Positions 1 through 6,883 of a stretch of 14,190 nt of DNA are shown here, one piece after another. Within the stretch, counting starts at the first letter, position 1. Each line of letters starts with the position of its first letter. This DNA comes from JBAWAP01 sp049589355 (GTDB taxonomy: Bacteria > Chloroflexota > Anaerolineae > VGOG01), in the NCBI GenBank assembly GCA_049589355.1, contig JBAWAP010000007.1:1-14190 (forward strand), in the 5' to 3' direction. The position numbers and the translations under genes are program-made. Under the pieces are notes generated by a model. The model made no database searches and was not told the origin of the DNA. It worked only from the letters and a program-made list of their open reading frames with translations.

Positions 1-347
1 CGCATACGCTCCACCTCGAACTGGGCGTACCATCCCATGCCCTCCTCGTCGGTCCAAACCGGCTCGTTGTGTCCCTCCCAGTACTCGATGTGGGGGTTGG
101 ACTGATACGTGGGCAGTTGATCCTGAAGAAAGTGCTGTGCTGCTTCGAGAGGCGTCTGGCCAGCGGCCTTCTGAGATTGGGCGTCGTAATCTTCCTCGAC
201 CAAGCGACCGATTACCAGAACACCCTCCGGGACGTCGCTGGCCGACCCCCAATCGCCTGCAAACTTGACTACCGCTATGCCAGCCTGCATGTATCCACTT
301 CCGTCTGGACTGCCACGCAACACATGGGGACCTAATTTGGTAGACAT
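1..347 (-). CDS. Glycoside-hydrolase-like TIM-barrel protein (partial, 3' end outside the window)
   Basis: The first 115 codons of a gene are visible and stay open to the window edge. The ATG at 347-345 is preceded by an ideal ribosome site, AAGGAGG, at 354-360, which fixes the start. There is no signal peptide. Residues 88-97 read EYWEGHNEPV: an Asn-Glu-Pro (N94-E95-P96) at the end of a strand is typical of clan GH-A glycosidases, where the Glu is the acid/base. Chloroflexota carry many cytosolic proteins that begin in this way and contain a similar W-E-G-x-N-E-P motif. The family call rests on this motif and the general pattern only. The substrate cannot be told, and the second catalytic Glu would lie outside the window. 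It is separated from the upstream surface-protein gene by about 470 bases, so it is probably transcribed separately. Confidence 0.7.
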   Translation of the reverse strand, partial: MSTKLGPHVLRGSPDGSGYMQAGIAVVKFAGDWGSASDVPEGVLVIGRLVEEDYDAQSQKAAGQTPLEAAQHFLQDQLPTYQSNPHIEYWEGHNEPVWTDEEGMGWYAQFEVERM

Positions 348-480
348 CGCAATCCTCCTTGCATAACATATTTGGTGCGTGGGAGCGCCAACAGTTAGCG
401 CAACTTCTCCTGCGCGTGCATTCGTTACTCGACGCTAAGAGGCTGTAAAAGGATAACTTCCAGGTGGTGTCCAGCGAGAA

Positions 481-590
481 ATCATCTTGAGCTTGTCGAA
501 GGGTGATTTCGAGCAGGTTTTCAAGCCCCCAAACCGCAAAAGCCGTCCTTCGACGGCTCGACTGAACTCGCTGAAGTCAGGCTCAGAATG
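481..590. repeat. Dispersed 'cttcgac-aagctcagg' type repeat cluster
   Basis: The segment has two related stretches, gagcttgtcgaaggg (489-503) and a longer one from about 545 to 590 containing ccttcgac, actgaactcgctgaag and caggctcagaatgac. These resemble the short dispersed repeats with a CTTCGAC core and a CTCAGG end that are frequent in Chloroflexota genomes. A related repeat appears inside the glycosyltransferase gene of this window (about 3600-3655). They are imperfect, so the outer boundaries are approximate. Confidence 0.5.
531..558 (-). terminator. Possible intrinsic terminator of the surface-protein unit
   Basis: Read on the minus strand, AGCCGTC-GAAG-GACGGCT forms a perfect 7-bp GC-rich stem with a four-base loop (541-558). 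It runs straight into TTTTGCGGTTT. The U-tract is short and interrupted, so it is a weak candidate. It lies about 260 bases past the stop of the surface-protein gene and before the next start. It also coincides with the dispersed repeat cluster, so it may just be part of that repeat. Confidence 0.4.
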
Positions 591-616
591 ACTTTTGCTA
601 GTGTCAAAAACGGAAG

Positions 617-792
617 TTATTTCCTAGCAAAAACCCTTAGTGTCTTACCCCGCATTGGTGGCGTATCTAGCCAGCACTCCTCATCAGCCAAATCTGGCGT
701 TCGCTTCCACTTTGGGTCCAAAACCCCTACAACGCTTCCGGCGTATCAGCGCGGATAACGTCCAAAGTAGCATCGAACTTCCCCTCACTCAA
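617..792 (-). pseudogene. Possible remnant of a small gene, split by a frameshift
   Basis: Two protein-like stretches follow each other on the minus strand in different frames. The first (792 to 727) reads SEGKFDATLDVIRADTPEAL and ends in TAG. The second, open from about 745 to a TAA at 617-619, contains LDPKWKRTPDLADEECWLD. Their composition (acidic, with Trp and Pro) looks like coding sequence and a single indel would join them. There is no good start or ribosome site. I do not recognise the family, and chance open frames of this size are possible. Confidence 0.3.
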
Positions 793-818
793 AAGTAGTT
801 ACATTGCAAAGGAGGCCG

Positions 819-2159
819 CTATTTCCTCCTCAAGATATTGAACACGATCGCTATCGCTGCCGCCAGGACGAGTATTATGACGCCGCTCACCTTATACAGG
901 TTCGCGCTCAGCGTGGAGAGTAAAGCCGCTGGGGTAGGAGTTGGAATGGGAACGGGCGTAGCCGTGGGCAAAGGTGTAGACGTCGGTGTGGGGGTCGGTT
1001 GCAAGCTGTCGCCGAATTCGATCTGGACGGTAGCGCCTCCAGAAAGGACCACCCCCCAATCGTCGTGCGTGGTAGAGTCGTAGCCAGGTGGGTTTTCCTC
1101 CGAGAGGAAGTAGTTTCCTGGCATCAAATCCGTGAAACAGTAGGGTTCATTGATGCCGTCGGTGATGTAGCTGGCCACGGTCTGCCAGCTATCGGAGACG
1201 GTGAACATCGCCCCAGGCAGGAACTCTTCATCCGGGTCACGCACCTTGTTACCGTTGCGGTCATGATAAGCCAGTATGCAGATAGTCCCCCTGGCTGGCG
1301 TTGGGGTGGGGGTGGTAGTTGGCGTGTCGGTTGGTGTGGGAGTGTCTGTTGGCGTGGGGGTGTTCGTTGGTATGGGAGTATCGGTCGGCGTCGGGGTAGG
1401 AGTGTCAGTCGGCGTCGGGATGGGAGTGTCAGTTGGCACTGGCGTGTCCGTGGGCCTTGGCGTATTCGTTGGCGGCCGTGGTGTGGGTGTGGGAGCGACG
1501 GCGGTCAAGACAGCATCATCCCAGTAGGAATCGTTGAATTTCACACGGAATTCTGGCGTGCCCTTGGCGAAGACGGTGACTCTATCGGCCTGGGCCACGG
1601 TGGAAACACTGAGGTTAACCCATTGATTGCACGGCATGGCGGAACCTGACCAGACAATGTTGCCAGAAGTCCCATCGTTGCCACCATAGGGGTCAATGCC
1701 TGCCGACACTGCGTAGTTGCCAAAATCCTTGCATTGGTCTGGATCCGATTCTGTGCTGCTCCAGACCTGTACCCAGATGGAGAAGGTGACCAGGCTGCCC
1801 TTGGCGACCGCTACCTGTTGATAGAGACCACCGATGTGGGTGGAGTAGGTGTTAAAGTACTTCTGGGAGAAGCGGCCCGAGTGAACACGCCGCATGGTAA
1901 AGATCCAGGCGTCCTCCGGCTTGTATTCGGGCCGCTTGAGGAAGCCTTGGTCCGTCTGCTCTTTGGAGCCCTGGACCCACCATGCTTCCCAACCGTTGGC
2001 TATGGTTACCTCACCAGCGCCTCGCTCGCTGAAGCCTTCCTCGAAGCCGGAGTTCTTCAACAGGTTTTGCTGCTGGACGGGTGCAGCAGCTAACACCCCC
2101 AAGGGTACAAGGGTCAATAGCGTTACTGTCAGGGTTGTTACAAGGCGATGGAATCGCAT
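819..2159 (-). CDS. Secreted, membrane-anchored surface protein with CBM-like and SdrD-B-like domains
   Basis: This 446-residue protein has a signal peptide at 1-26 (hydrophobic core, end AAA). Residues 31-222 form a carbohydrate-binding-like beta domain that opens with NLLKNSGFEEGF, the usual start of such modules. A Thr/Pro linker (223-289) and a domain at 290-387 follow; HDRNGNKVRDPDEE there is an EF-like calcium loop of SdrD-B/Cna-B-type repeats. A second Thr/Pro linker spans 388-411. One membrane helix (about 424-441) precedes NILRRK, giving a C-terminal anchor with a short cytoplasmic tail. The ATG at 2159 has AGGAGGG at 2166-2172. The gene lies 60 bases after the glycosyltransferase gene on the same strand and is probably co-transcribed with it. 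The role is likely glycan binding or adhesion at the cell surface; the ligand is unknown. Confidence 0.85.
   Translation of the reverse strand: MRFHRLVTTLTVTLLTLVPLGVLAAAPVQQQNLLKNSGFEEGFSERGAGEVTIANGWEAWWVQGSKEQTDQGFLKRPEYKPEDAWIFTMRRVHSGRFSQKYFNTYSTHIGGLYQQVAVAKGSLVTFSIWVQVWSSTESDPDQCKDFGNYAVSAGIDPYGGNDGTSGNIVWSGSAMPCNQWVNLSVSTVAQADRVTVFAKGTPEFRVKFNDSYWDDAVLTAVAPTPTPRPPTNTPRPTDTPVPTDTPIPTPTDTPTPTPTDTPIPTNTPTPTDTPTPTDTPTTTPTPTPARGTICILAYHDRNGNKVRDPDEEFLPGAMFTVSDSWQTVASYITDGINEPYCFTDLMPGNYFLSEENPPGYDSTTHDDWGVVLSGGATVQIEFGDSLQPTPTPTSTPLPTATPVPIPTPTPAALLSTLSANLYKVSGVIILVLAAAIAIVFNILRRK
1293..1493 (-). repeat. Thr/Pro linker-coding tandem repeat
   Basis: Degenerate short tandem units encode residues 223-289 of the surface protein, mostly (T/P)DTP-, PTPT- and TNTP-type units. 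On the plus strand they read as alternating gtgtcngttggngtnggngtg units. Codon choice varies between units, which suggests selection on the protein. In the family these are flexible spacers that lift a domain from the cell surface, and they are often O-glycosylated on Thr. Confidence 0.8.
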
Positions 2160-2219
2160 TCGCTTCCCTCCTGTAGATTTTTAGCCTCTGACGTAGAGTT
2201 CGTGGCGACAGAGGCGGAA

Positions 2220-4283
2220 TCATTCAATGATCACGTGGTCACTTACTGGTTTACCGGCCTCATCAAGGACTTGTAATCGGTGCAAGGTCTCCAATTGATA
2301 GAGGCCAACTACTAGCTTATGCTCGACTGGATCGTATGGCTCAGGCAAGGCCAAGGTGTGCTCGTCGCTGACGATGTCTCCCACGCGCCACAAGCTGGTG
2401 GGATAATAGCCTCCAGCCGGAAGTGAATCGTCCTGGGCGAGGATGGCGTCATCCCGCGTGAGGTGGACGAAGACGGTGTAATCCGCTTCGATCTCCGCGT
2501 CGGCTCGCCAGAGGAGGTTTAATCGCAGTTCTTGTGGCGAGGCAGCGGTGAGCCGATGGCCCACCAAAGTCACACCCTTCTCGAAGCGGGCCTCTGGCCC
2601 TCCAGAGGGGATGGTCACGGGAGTGGCCGTGTAGGTAATGTACAGCAAACGAGCCTTTTTTTCAAGGTCCCCTCGTTCCAGGGATCCCTCCTGGGCGGCG
2701 ATGGTCGAGCCTACGGGCAAAACGGAAAGGTACTGGTTATAATCCTCGTAGGGCCAGAGGATAAGCATGACCTCGGCCGAGGAATGTTCAGACAGTTTAT
2801 CATCTTCTCCAAGGATAGTCAAATTCGGCGAAGGGGGCACCAGAAAGCGCACCGACGCCCAATCTCGCCAGAGGCGGTCAGCGATGTAGAGATGACGCCC
2901 AGGCAACGGGGCGTTCTGTCTGGCCCAAAGCTCCGTGCCGTCCCACCCGGTGCCCAAGAAGCAATTGGCCTGGGTTGCCAGGTCCACCGCTGCCGTTTCA
3001 AAATTGTATCTCAAATCCTGGCTGGCGGCGTGGCGTCCAAAGTAGTCCACAGTCGTATCGGCAAGGCCAAAGACCAGAGCCAAGGCCACCATGCCAACGG
3101 CAAGCGGGGTGGAGGTCCTGTTTTCCAGAAAGCGCCACAGAGAATCCAGCCCTACTGCTGGCACGACGAAGGCTACAGGCAGGATGCCCACGCTTCGCAG
3201 GAAGTGCGGCGCGCCCTCAGCCAGTATCGTCGGTAAGAGCATGACCGCCAGCCAGATGACGACCAAGGCGTGCTCGGCGCTCTGGCGAAAGTGCCTGAGG
3301 CCCAGGATCACCCCCAGCAGGAAGAAAGCGCTCAGAACCGGATCGAACACAGGGCGCAAGGGCACGTTGTGGCGAGGGATGAAATCGCCCCGGTTAGTGA
3401 ACATCAGTAGCGTCTTGCCCGTATGCCGAAGCAGGGTCCCCCAGAAGTCGCCTCCGTTGATGGCGGGATTGAATATGGACACCTGCCCGACACGGTTAAG
3501 GAAGACATCCCAGTGCGTGGCCACATAGACCATCAGCGGGGCCAGAACCACCAGGGCAGCCAGCACAAAGGTCAAAGCGCCACGTTTCCAACCTCCAACC
3601 CTTCGACTAGGCTCAGGGCAGGCTTCCAACCCTTCGGCTAGGCTCAGGGCAGGCCTCCAACTTCCAACCTCCAACTTCCAACTTCCAACAAAGATTAGAT
3701 ACAGGCCGAAGACGGCCAGGGCCACGATGGTGAATCGCGCCGCCAGGTATGTGTAGAAGGTCAGCCCATAGAGCACCCCCCCCACCAGGAAATGGCGTCT
3801 GTTGCCATCCTTTAAGCCAAGCCACAGTTGCCAGAGGGCTAAGGCCACCAAGAGGGGCATGGCCACGGCGCGGAAGCCAATGCGGCTCAGGTTGACGTGC
3901 CATAGAGTCAGACCCGTGATGGCGGCGGCCAGCAGCCCGATGCGCCGGTTGAACATGGCCTTAGCCATGAGGTAAGTGGCGGGAATTGTCAAGGTGCCCA
4001 GCAAGGCAGCCACGATCCGTATCGCTCCCGGGCTCCGGCCCAGGGCGGCCACGGACAGGGCCACCAGGTAGATAAACAGCGGCTCGCGGCCGTTGTTGGC
4101 CTCAAAGAAAATCGGCCTTTCGCCTTCCAAAACGCCAAGGGCATCCAGGCCGTTGAAAGCTTCATCGTGATAGAGTCCGGGTGGTATGCATCCGAGAGCC
4201 CAGAAGCGCAGTGCCGTTGCCATGGCGATCACCAACAACAAAGGCACACATTCAGTCAAAAACGAACGCCTTGGTCTCTCCAA
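2220..4283 (-). CDS. GT39/PMT-like integral membrane glycosyltransferase
   Basis: This 687-residue polytopic protein belongs to the GT-C type, which transfers sugar from a polyprenyl-phosphate donor on the outer membrane face. After the first helix, GLYHDEAFNG (residues 36-45) holds the Asp-Glu pair of the first outer loop; in GT-C enzymes the acidic residue there is catalytic. Residues 128-139, WHVNLSRIGFRA, are another motif typical of Chloroflexota members. Many further helices fill 60-400, and the last 130 or so residues look like a soluble beta domain. The start is TTG at 4283, with GGGGAAGGG about 10 bases upstream; TTG at residue 9 is an alternative. Residues about 200-232 are coded by inserted short repeats. 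A strong promoter lies 40-67 bases upstream. The downstream neighbour, a Thr-rich surface protein, is a plausible acceptor, which is inference. Confidence 0.85.
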   Translation of the reverse strand: MERPRRSFLTECVPLLLVIAMATALRFWALGCIPPGLYHDEAFNGLDALGVLEGERPIFFEANNGREPLFIYLVALSVAALGRSPGAIRIVAALLGTLTIPATYLMAKAMFNRRIGLLAAAITGLTLWHVNLSRIGFRAVAMPLLVALALWQLWLGLKDGNRRHFLVGGVLYGLTFYTYLAARFTIVALAVFGLYLIFVGSWKLEVGSWRPALSLAEGLEACPEPSRRVGGWKRGALTFVLAALVVLAPLMVYVATHWDVFLNRVGQVSIFNPAINGGDFWGTLLRHTGKTLLMFTNRGDFIPRHNVPLRPVFDPVLSAFFLLGVILGLRHFRQSAEHALVVIWLAVMLLPTILAEGAPHFLRSVGILPVAFVVPAVGLDSLWRFLENRTSTPLAVGMVALALVFGLADTTVDYFGRHAASQDLRYNFETAAVDLATQANCFLGTGWDGTELWARQNAPLPGRHLYIADRLWRDWASVRFLVPPSPNLTILGEDDKLSEHSSAEVMLILWPYEDYNQYLSVLPVGSTIAAQEGSLERGDLEKKARLLYITYTATPVTIPSGGPEARFEKGVTLVGHRLTAASPQELRLNLLWRADAEIEADYTVFVHLTRDDAILAQDDSLPAGGYYPTSLWRVGDIVSDEHTLALPEPYDPVEHKLVVGLYQLETLHRLQVLDEAGKPVSDHVIIE
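3587..3690. repeat. Composite repeat inserted in frame in the glycosyltransferase gene
   Basis: Heptamers TTCCAAC/CTCCAAC flank and follow two copies (31-base period) of ccttcg-ctaggctcagggc: the first starts near 3600, the second near 3631. The pattern is two heptamers, copy 1, one heptamer, copy 2 and then about five heptamers to 3690. Read on the minus strand it codes for residues about 198-232, including KLEVGSW, ALSLAEGLE and CPEPSRRVGGW. The total leaves the reading frame open although the 31-base unit is not a multiple of three. It sits between predicted membrane helices, where an insertion is best tolerated. Confidence 0.85.
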
Positions 4284-4322
4284 GCTCTGCCAACCCTTCC
4301 CCCGATTCGCCCACAGGCATAG

Positions 4323-4350
4323 ATTATAGCATAAGACATGAGAATGTCAA
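4323..4350 (-). promoter_or_regulatory. Sigma-70-type promoter of the glycosyltransferase/surface-protein unit
   Basis: On the minus strand, TTGACA (4345-4350) and TATAAT (4323-4328) are both perfect matches to the bacterial housekeeping consensus and are separated by 16 bases. Transcription would start near 4316, leaving a leader of about 33 bases before the TTG start at 4283. This is the best promoter in the window. Confidence 0.75.
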
Positions 4351-4385
4351 CCAGGGTCTGTTCACAGGCTGGGATCGTGCATACG

Positions 4386-4598
4386 ATGGTCAATAGAACC
4401 GTTGCACTCGATGACCTGAAAGAGCGCACGTTGGAAGAGTTGCTGTGGGAGATTGTCAGGCAGCAAGAGGTTTTGACTGTGCACCTGGCTGAACGCGAAG
4501 CAGTCACTATTAAGCCCTTGCCGCGCCTCAAGCCGCTGCCTGTGCTCGAAGGTTTTGTCCCTGAAGGTTGGAAAGATGCCATCTACGAATTCGACTGA
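4386..4598 (+). CDS. Small antitoxin-like protein (Phd/YefM-like fold suspected)
   Basis: This 70-residue acidic protein is the only supported complete gene on the plus strand. The N-terminal part, TVALDDLKERTLEELLWEIV, then EVLTVHLAEREAVTIKPL, has the strand-helix-helix-strand order of Phd/YefM-type antitoxins. A Pro-rich tail ending VPEGWKDAIYEFD could be the toxin-binding part. No toxin gene follows: the next 170 bases are non-coding and the next gene is on the other strand. The ATG at 4386 is chosen because the two earlier in-frame ATGs (4338, 4344) lie inside the divergent promoter. No clear ribosome site precedes any of them. It may be an orphan antitoxin or a regulator of another kind; the family call is tentative. 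Confidence 0.6.
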   Translation: MVNRTVALDDLKERTLEELLWEIVRQQEVLTVHLAEREAVTIKPLPRLKPLPVLEGFVPEGWKDAIYEFD

Positions 4599-4658
4599 TC
4601 TCACTTTGTTTGACGCAGGCATGTTCACCTTAAAACCGATGCCCCTGTGAATCCGGCG

Positions 4659-4689
4659 TCAAAAAGCTGTGGCCATTAGACCACAGCTT
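4659..4689 (-). terminator. Intrinsic terminator of the phosphodiester-glycosidase-like gene
   Basis: On the minus strand, AAGCTGTGG (4689-4681), an eight-base loop and CCACAGCTT (4672-4664) form a perfect 9-bp stem. It is followed directly by a T run (TTTTT at 4665-4661 on the complementary reading). It lies about 85 bases past the stop codon at 4774. There is no T-tract in the plus direction, so it serves the minus-strand genes only. An 8-bp inverted repeat, TTTGACGC (4609-4616) and GCGTCAAA (4656-4663), sits just beyond. Confidence 0.8.
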
Positions 4690-4773
4690 GCACCTGCATC
4701 AACATGTGATTGTGGATTGCCGCTACCACAACAAGGTCATGAGCTGGCTATTGCGGGCTTACCCAACGTCATG

Positions 4774-6411
4774 TTATTTCCGCCGTCGGCCCAGCCACAT
4801 CCCCGCCAGTGCCAGCGCGCCGACCGGCACCAGGGTGCCGGTGCACGTCTCCTCCAGCCAGCGCAGAAAGGCTTCCCACAATGTCTTGCTTTGCTCCTCA
4901 ATGATTCGAGCTAGTTCGCGCTGGAGCTGGGCGAGCAGTTCCTGCACGAAACGATCGAACTCTTTTTCCCCACGCCGTTTGGCCTCCTCCCACTTTTGCT
5001 TCGCCTCCTCGATCAGCCGGTGCAGTTCCACCTTCCACTCCCTGGCTTTCTCTGGCAGCACGCCTACCCACACCGTAATCCTTTCCCCGACCAGCTTATC
5101 GCCGTGCTGAAGCTGCCACCGTGATTGGTGGAGTCCAGGTGTTTTGGGCGCAATCAGGTTCAGAGTCCAGATCGCCGTCTCGCCTGGCGGCACGTCGTGA
5201 GGTAGAGGCAAGCGCTCCGGCGCGCCCATCGGGTTGCTGGCGTTAACCAGGGCGTAGCCGGCCTCATTCTGCCAGGTGGCCGTACCTTCGTTGCGCAGGG
5301 CAATGGTGACCTGGAAGCCCTCCCCCGGCAACGCGATGACCGGCCAGGCCGGTTCGGCAAGGCGAGCGTCATCGGCAGAGAGAGGGCTACCGTATACCAG
5401 CAGGGCATTGGAGATGCGCCGTGTGTTGACGGTCTTCTCCTCACCGTTATACCAGATCTGAGATGACTCACTGCCGTCAAAACGGATGCCGGTGTACACT
5501 CCCTGTTGGGCCAGAAGTTGAGAGAGTTCATTGGGCAAGCGCGCCGTGGTAACGACCAGGATCAGGTACTTGCCATCAGCGGTGACCCCAGCCACGGTGC
5601 CCATCTGCAGTTGGCGCATGCGCGCCGGAGAAACCTGGGGCACATCGGCGCACCAGTCGCCCTGGAATTTCTCCGGCTGGCACGCTTTGCTGATGGGAGT
5701 GGGCTGGCTATTCTCGATAATGATAGGCCCCCCTCCCACGACCGTGTACCAGCGGTCCTGGAGCGCCTGCTGAAACCGCTCTGCCTCATCATCGGCCGGT
5801 TTCCGGTTCAAGACAGTGTATTGGCAGCCAGCGAAGGCCGGATCACCAACGCAGTTGGACCGATAGGCATCATACTGATCCAGTTCCTCTGGCGTGTGGC
5901 GGGCAATCTCGGCATGGATAGGCTTGGACCGAGAGAGAGCCAACGCACTGCGGTCAAAAGGAGTACAGTCGCAATCCGGGGCATTGACCAATGGGCCGTC
6001 CAGCCGCACGCCACGTTGTACTATGAATCCCTCCCAGCCGTGGGAACCGTTGGAAGCCCCATAATCGCCGTTGATGGCAACAGCCAGGTGCAATCCATCC
6101 AGAGTTGGATGATCGGCGGCCATCTGGGCCACCGTCTGGCGCATGTTGGCGTTCCAAGACGGTGGGTTAGGGCCCGTAGCATTGGACGCCGTTGCTACAT
6201 CGAAACCGACGTTGGCTTCGGCCAAGTCCACGGTGATAATGTGTGTCTGGCCACTATCAGCCATACAATATTCGATGCCCCGAAAGTGACGTTGGCAGTC
6301 CAGGTTTGCCATGCCTGAGGAACTGGACATGACGAATACCAGGCTTGGAACCAAACAGACTGTAATGATGGGAATCCATGTCGGATGGCGTCTAAGAATG
6401 TTCATCTTCAC
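4774..6411 (-). CDS. Membrane-anchored phosphodiester glycosidase-like protein (NAGPA/DUF2233 type) with Ig-like domain
   Basis: This 545-residue protein starts with a signal sequence or anchor (helix about 11-30). Residues about 55-340 match the phosphodiester glycosidase (NAGPA) family pattern: VAINGDYG (111-118) with a following GF(I)VQRGV, VVGGGPIII (224-232), then AGVTADGKYLILVVTT (274-289) and GIRFDGSESSQIWYNGE (308-324). In that family the enzyme removes a sugar linked through a phosphodiester. Residues about 353-453 look like an NBR1-type Ig-like domain (LRNEGTATWQNEAGY, PGETAIW, PGLHQSRW). A charged helical stretch (454-520) and a C-terminal helix (about 525-540) plus GRRRK follow. 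GTG at 6411 starts the frame; ATG two codons later is equally likely, as neither has a strong ribosome site. It comes 72 bases after the three-helix membrane protein, and a terminator follows it. Confidence 0.8.
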   Translation of the reverse strand: MKMNILRRHPTWIPIITVCLVPSLVFVMSSSSGMANLDCQRHFRGIEYCMADSGQTHIITVDLAEANVGFDVATASNATGPNPPSWNANMRQTVAQMAADHPTLDGLHLAVAINGDYGASNGSHGWEGFIVQRGVRLDGPLVNAPDCDCTPFDRSALALSRSKPIHAEIARHTPEELDQYDAYRSNCVGDPAFAGCQYTVLNRKPADDEAERFQQALQDRWYTVVGGGPIIIENSQPTPISKACQPEKFQGDWCADVPQVSPARMRQLQMGTVAGVTADGKYLILVVTTARLPNELSQLLAQQGVYTGIRFDGSESSQIWYNGEEKTVNTRRISNALLVYGSPLSADDARLAEPAWPVIALPGEGFQVTIALRNEGTATWQNEAGYALVNASNPMGAPERLPLPHDVPPGETAIWTLNLIAPKTPGLHQSRWQLQHGDKLVGERITVWVGVLPEKAREWKVELHRLIEEAKQKWEEAKRRGEKEFDRFVQELLAQLQRELARIIEEQSKTLWEAFLRWLEETCTGTLVPVGALALAGMWLGRRRK

Positions 6412-6483
6412 TACTCTTTGATCAGCGGCCAGATCAGATGGGATAGGGGGGATATTCTGCAGAGTACACTGGGTGATTTGGTG

Positions 6484-6870
6484 CTACATCAGAACAGCTT
6501 GCCAGAAGAAGCCATTTTGAAAGGCTACAAAGAATTGTAATACGCGGATGCTCGGGGTTCTTTCGCCTTTGCCCAGAAACTTCGTGACATCCATGGGTCC
6601 GAAAATCTTGGGAAACACCAAAGGGAACACAAAGGTGGCCACCAGCCAAGCCTTAAACAGGCTTAGGAAGTTGACCTCAAGAGGGGCCGTGGGACTTGCT
6701 GACTTCATCAAGGTCAGAGAATACTCGGCCAGTACGCCCAGGACCACTCCAAGATACATTACAATTGTCAGCAAGACCTGCGACCATGATGATCGCCTTC
6801 GGGGACCTTTCCCGAACGTGGGTTCCCCGAGCAACCCCAGACCAAAGTAACGAAGGAGAAACTGCGACAT
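6484..6870 (-). CDS. Small three-helix membrane protein
   Basis: This 128-residue protein has predicted helices at about 29-53, 69-92 and 107-127, with a basic KGPRRRSS stretch before the first, so the N-terminus is probably cytoplasmic. I do not recognise a family. The start is set by a near-perfect ribosome site, AAGGAGGT (6875-6882), that lies against the TAG stop of the CHAT/YD-repeat gene (6884-6886). The two genes are only 13 bases apart and translation is probably coupled. A longer open frame extends upstream into the CHAT gene but has no supporting site. Its position right after the CHAT protein suggests a partner role at the membrane, which is inference. Confidence 0.75.
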   Translation of the reverse strand: MSQFLLRYFGLGLLGEPTFGKGPRRRSSWSQVLLTIVMYLGVVLGVLAEYSLTLMKSASPTAPLEVNFLSLFKAWLVATFVFPLVFPKIFGPMDVTKFLGKGERTPSIRVLQFFVAFQNGFFWQAVLM

Positions 6871-6883
6871 ATTGACCTCCTTA

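Larger units (their letters stand above)
348..616. other. Intergenic region with dispersed repeats and stem-loops
   Basis: No gene is supported here. The stretch holds the leader of the glycosidase-like gene (about 348-440) and a repeat-rich part (about 441-632). A near-inverted pair, GGATAACTTCC at 451-461 and GGAAGTTAT at 612-620, brackets the repeat part. A perfect 9-bp inverted repeat, TTTTGCTAG (593-601) with CTAGCAAAA (624-632), overlaps its right end. This layout could be a small non-autonomous element, but no target duplication is evident. Confidence 0.4.

Noticed and set aside
593..632. Perfect 9-bp inverted repeat as a terminator
   Set aside because: The loop is 22 bases and no T-tract follows on either strand; the hairpin at 541-558 is a better candidate.
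1293..1493. Regular repeats that could suggest a CRISPR array
   Set aside because: The units are short, degenerate, contiguous and encode a Thr/Pro linker; there are no spacers.
999..1649. 216-codon and nearby Gly/Val-rich plus-strand frames
   Set aside because: These are antisense readings of the Thr/Pro linker repeats and the adjoining domains of the surface-protein gene.
2532..3236. 234-codon plus-strand frame
   Set aside because: It is antisense to the glycosyltransferase gene and has no start signal or domain.
4338..4598. Longer 86-codon version of the antitoxin-like gene
   Set aside because: The start would lie inside the divergent promoter and the extra residues look non-coding; the ATG at 4386 begins the protein-like part.
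5506..6318. 270-codon plus-strand frame
   Set aside because: It lies opposite the phosphodiester-glycosidase-like gene, which has clear domain motifs; its own product has no recognisable features and no ribosome site.
6434..6649. 71-codon minus-strand frame
   Set aside because: It overlaps the three-helix protein in another frame, has no ribosome site and has no protein-like features.
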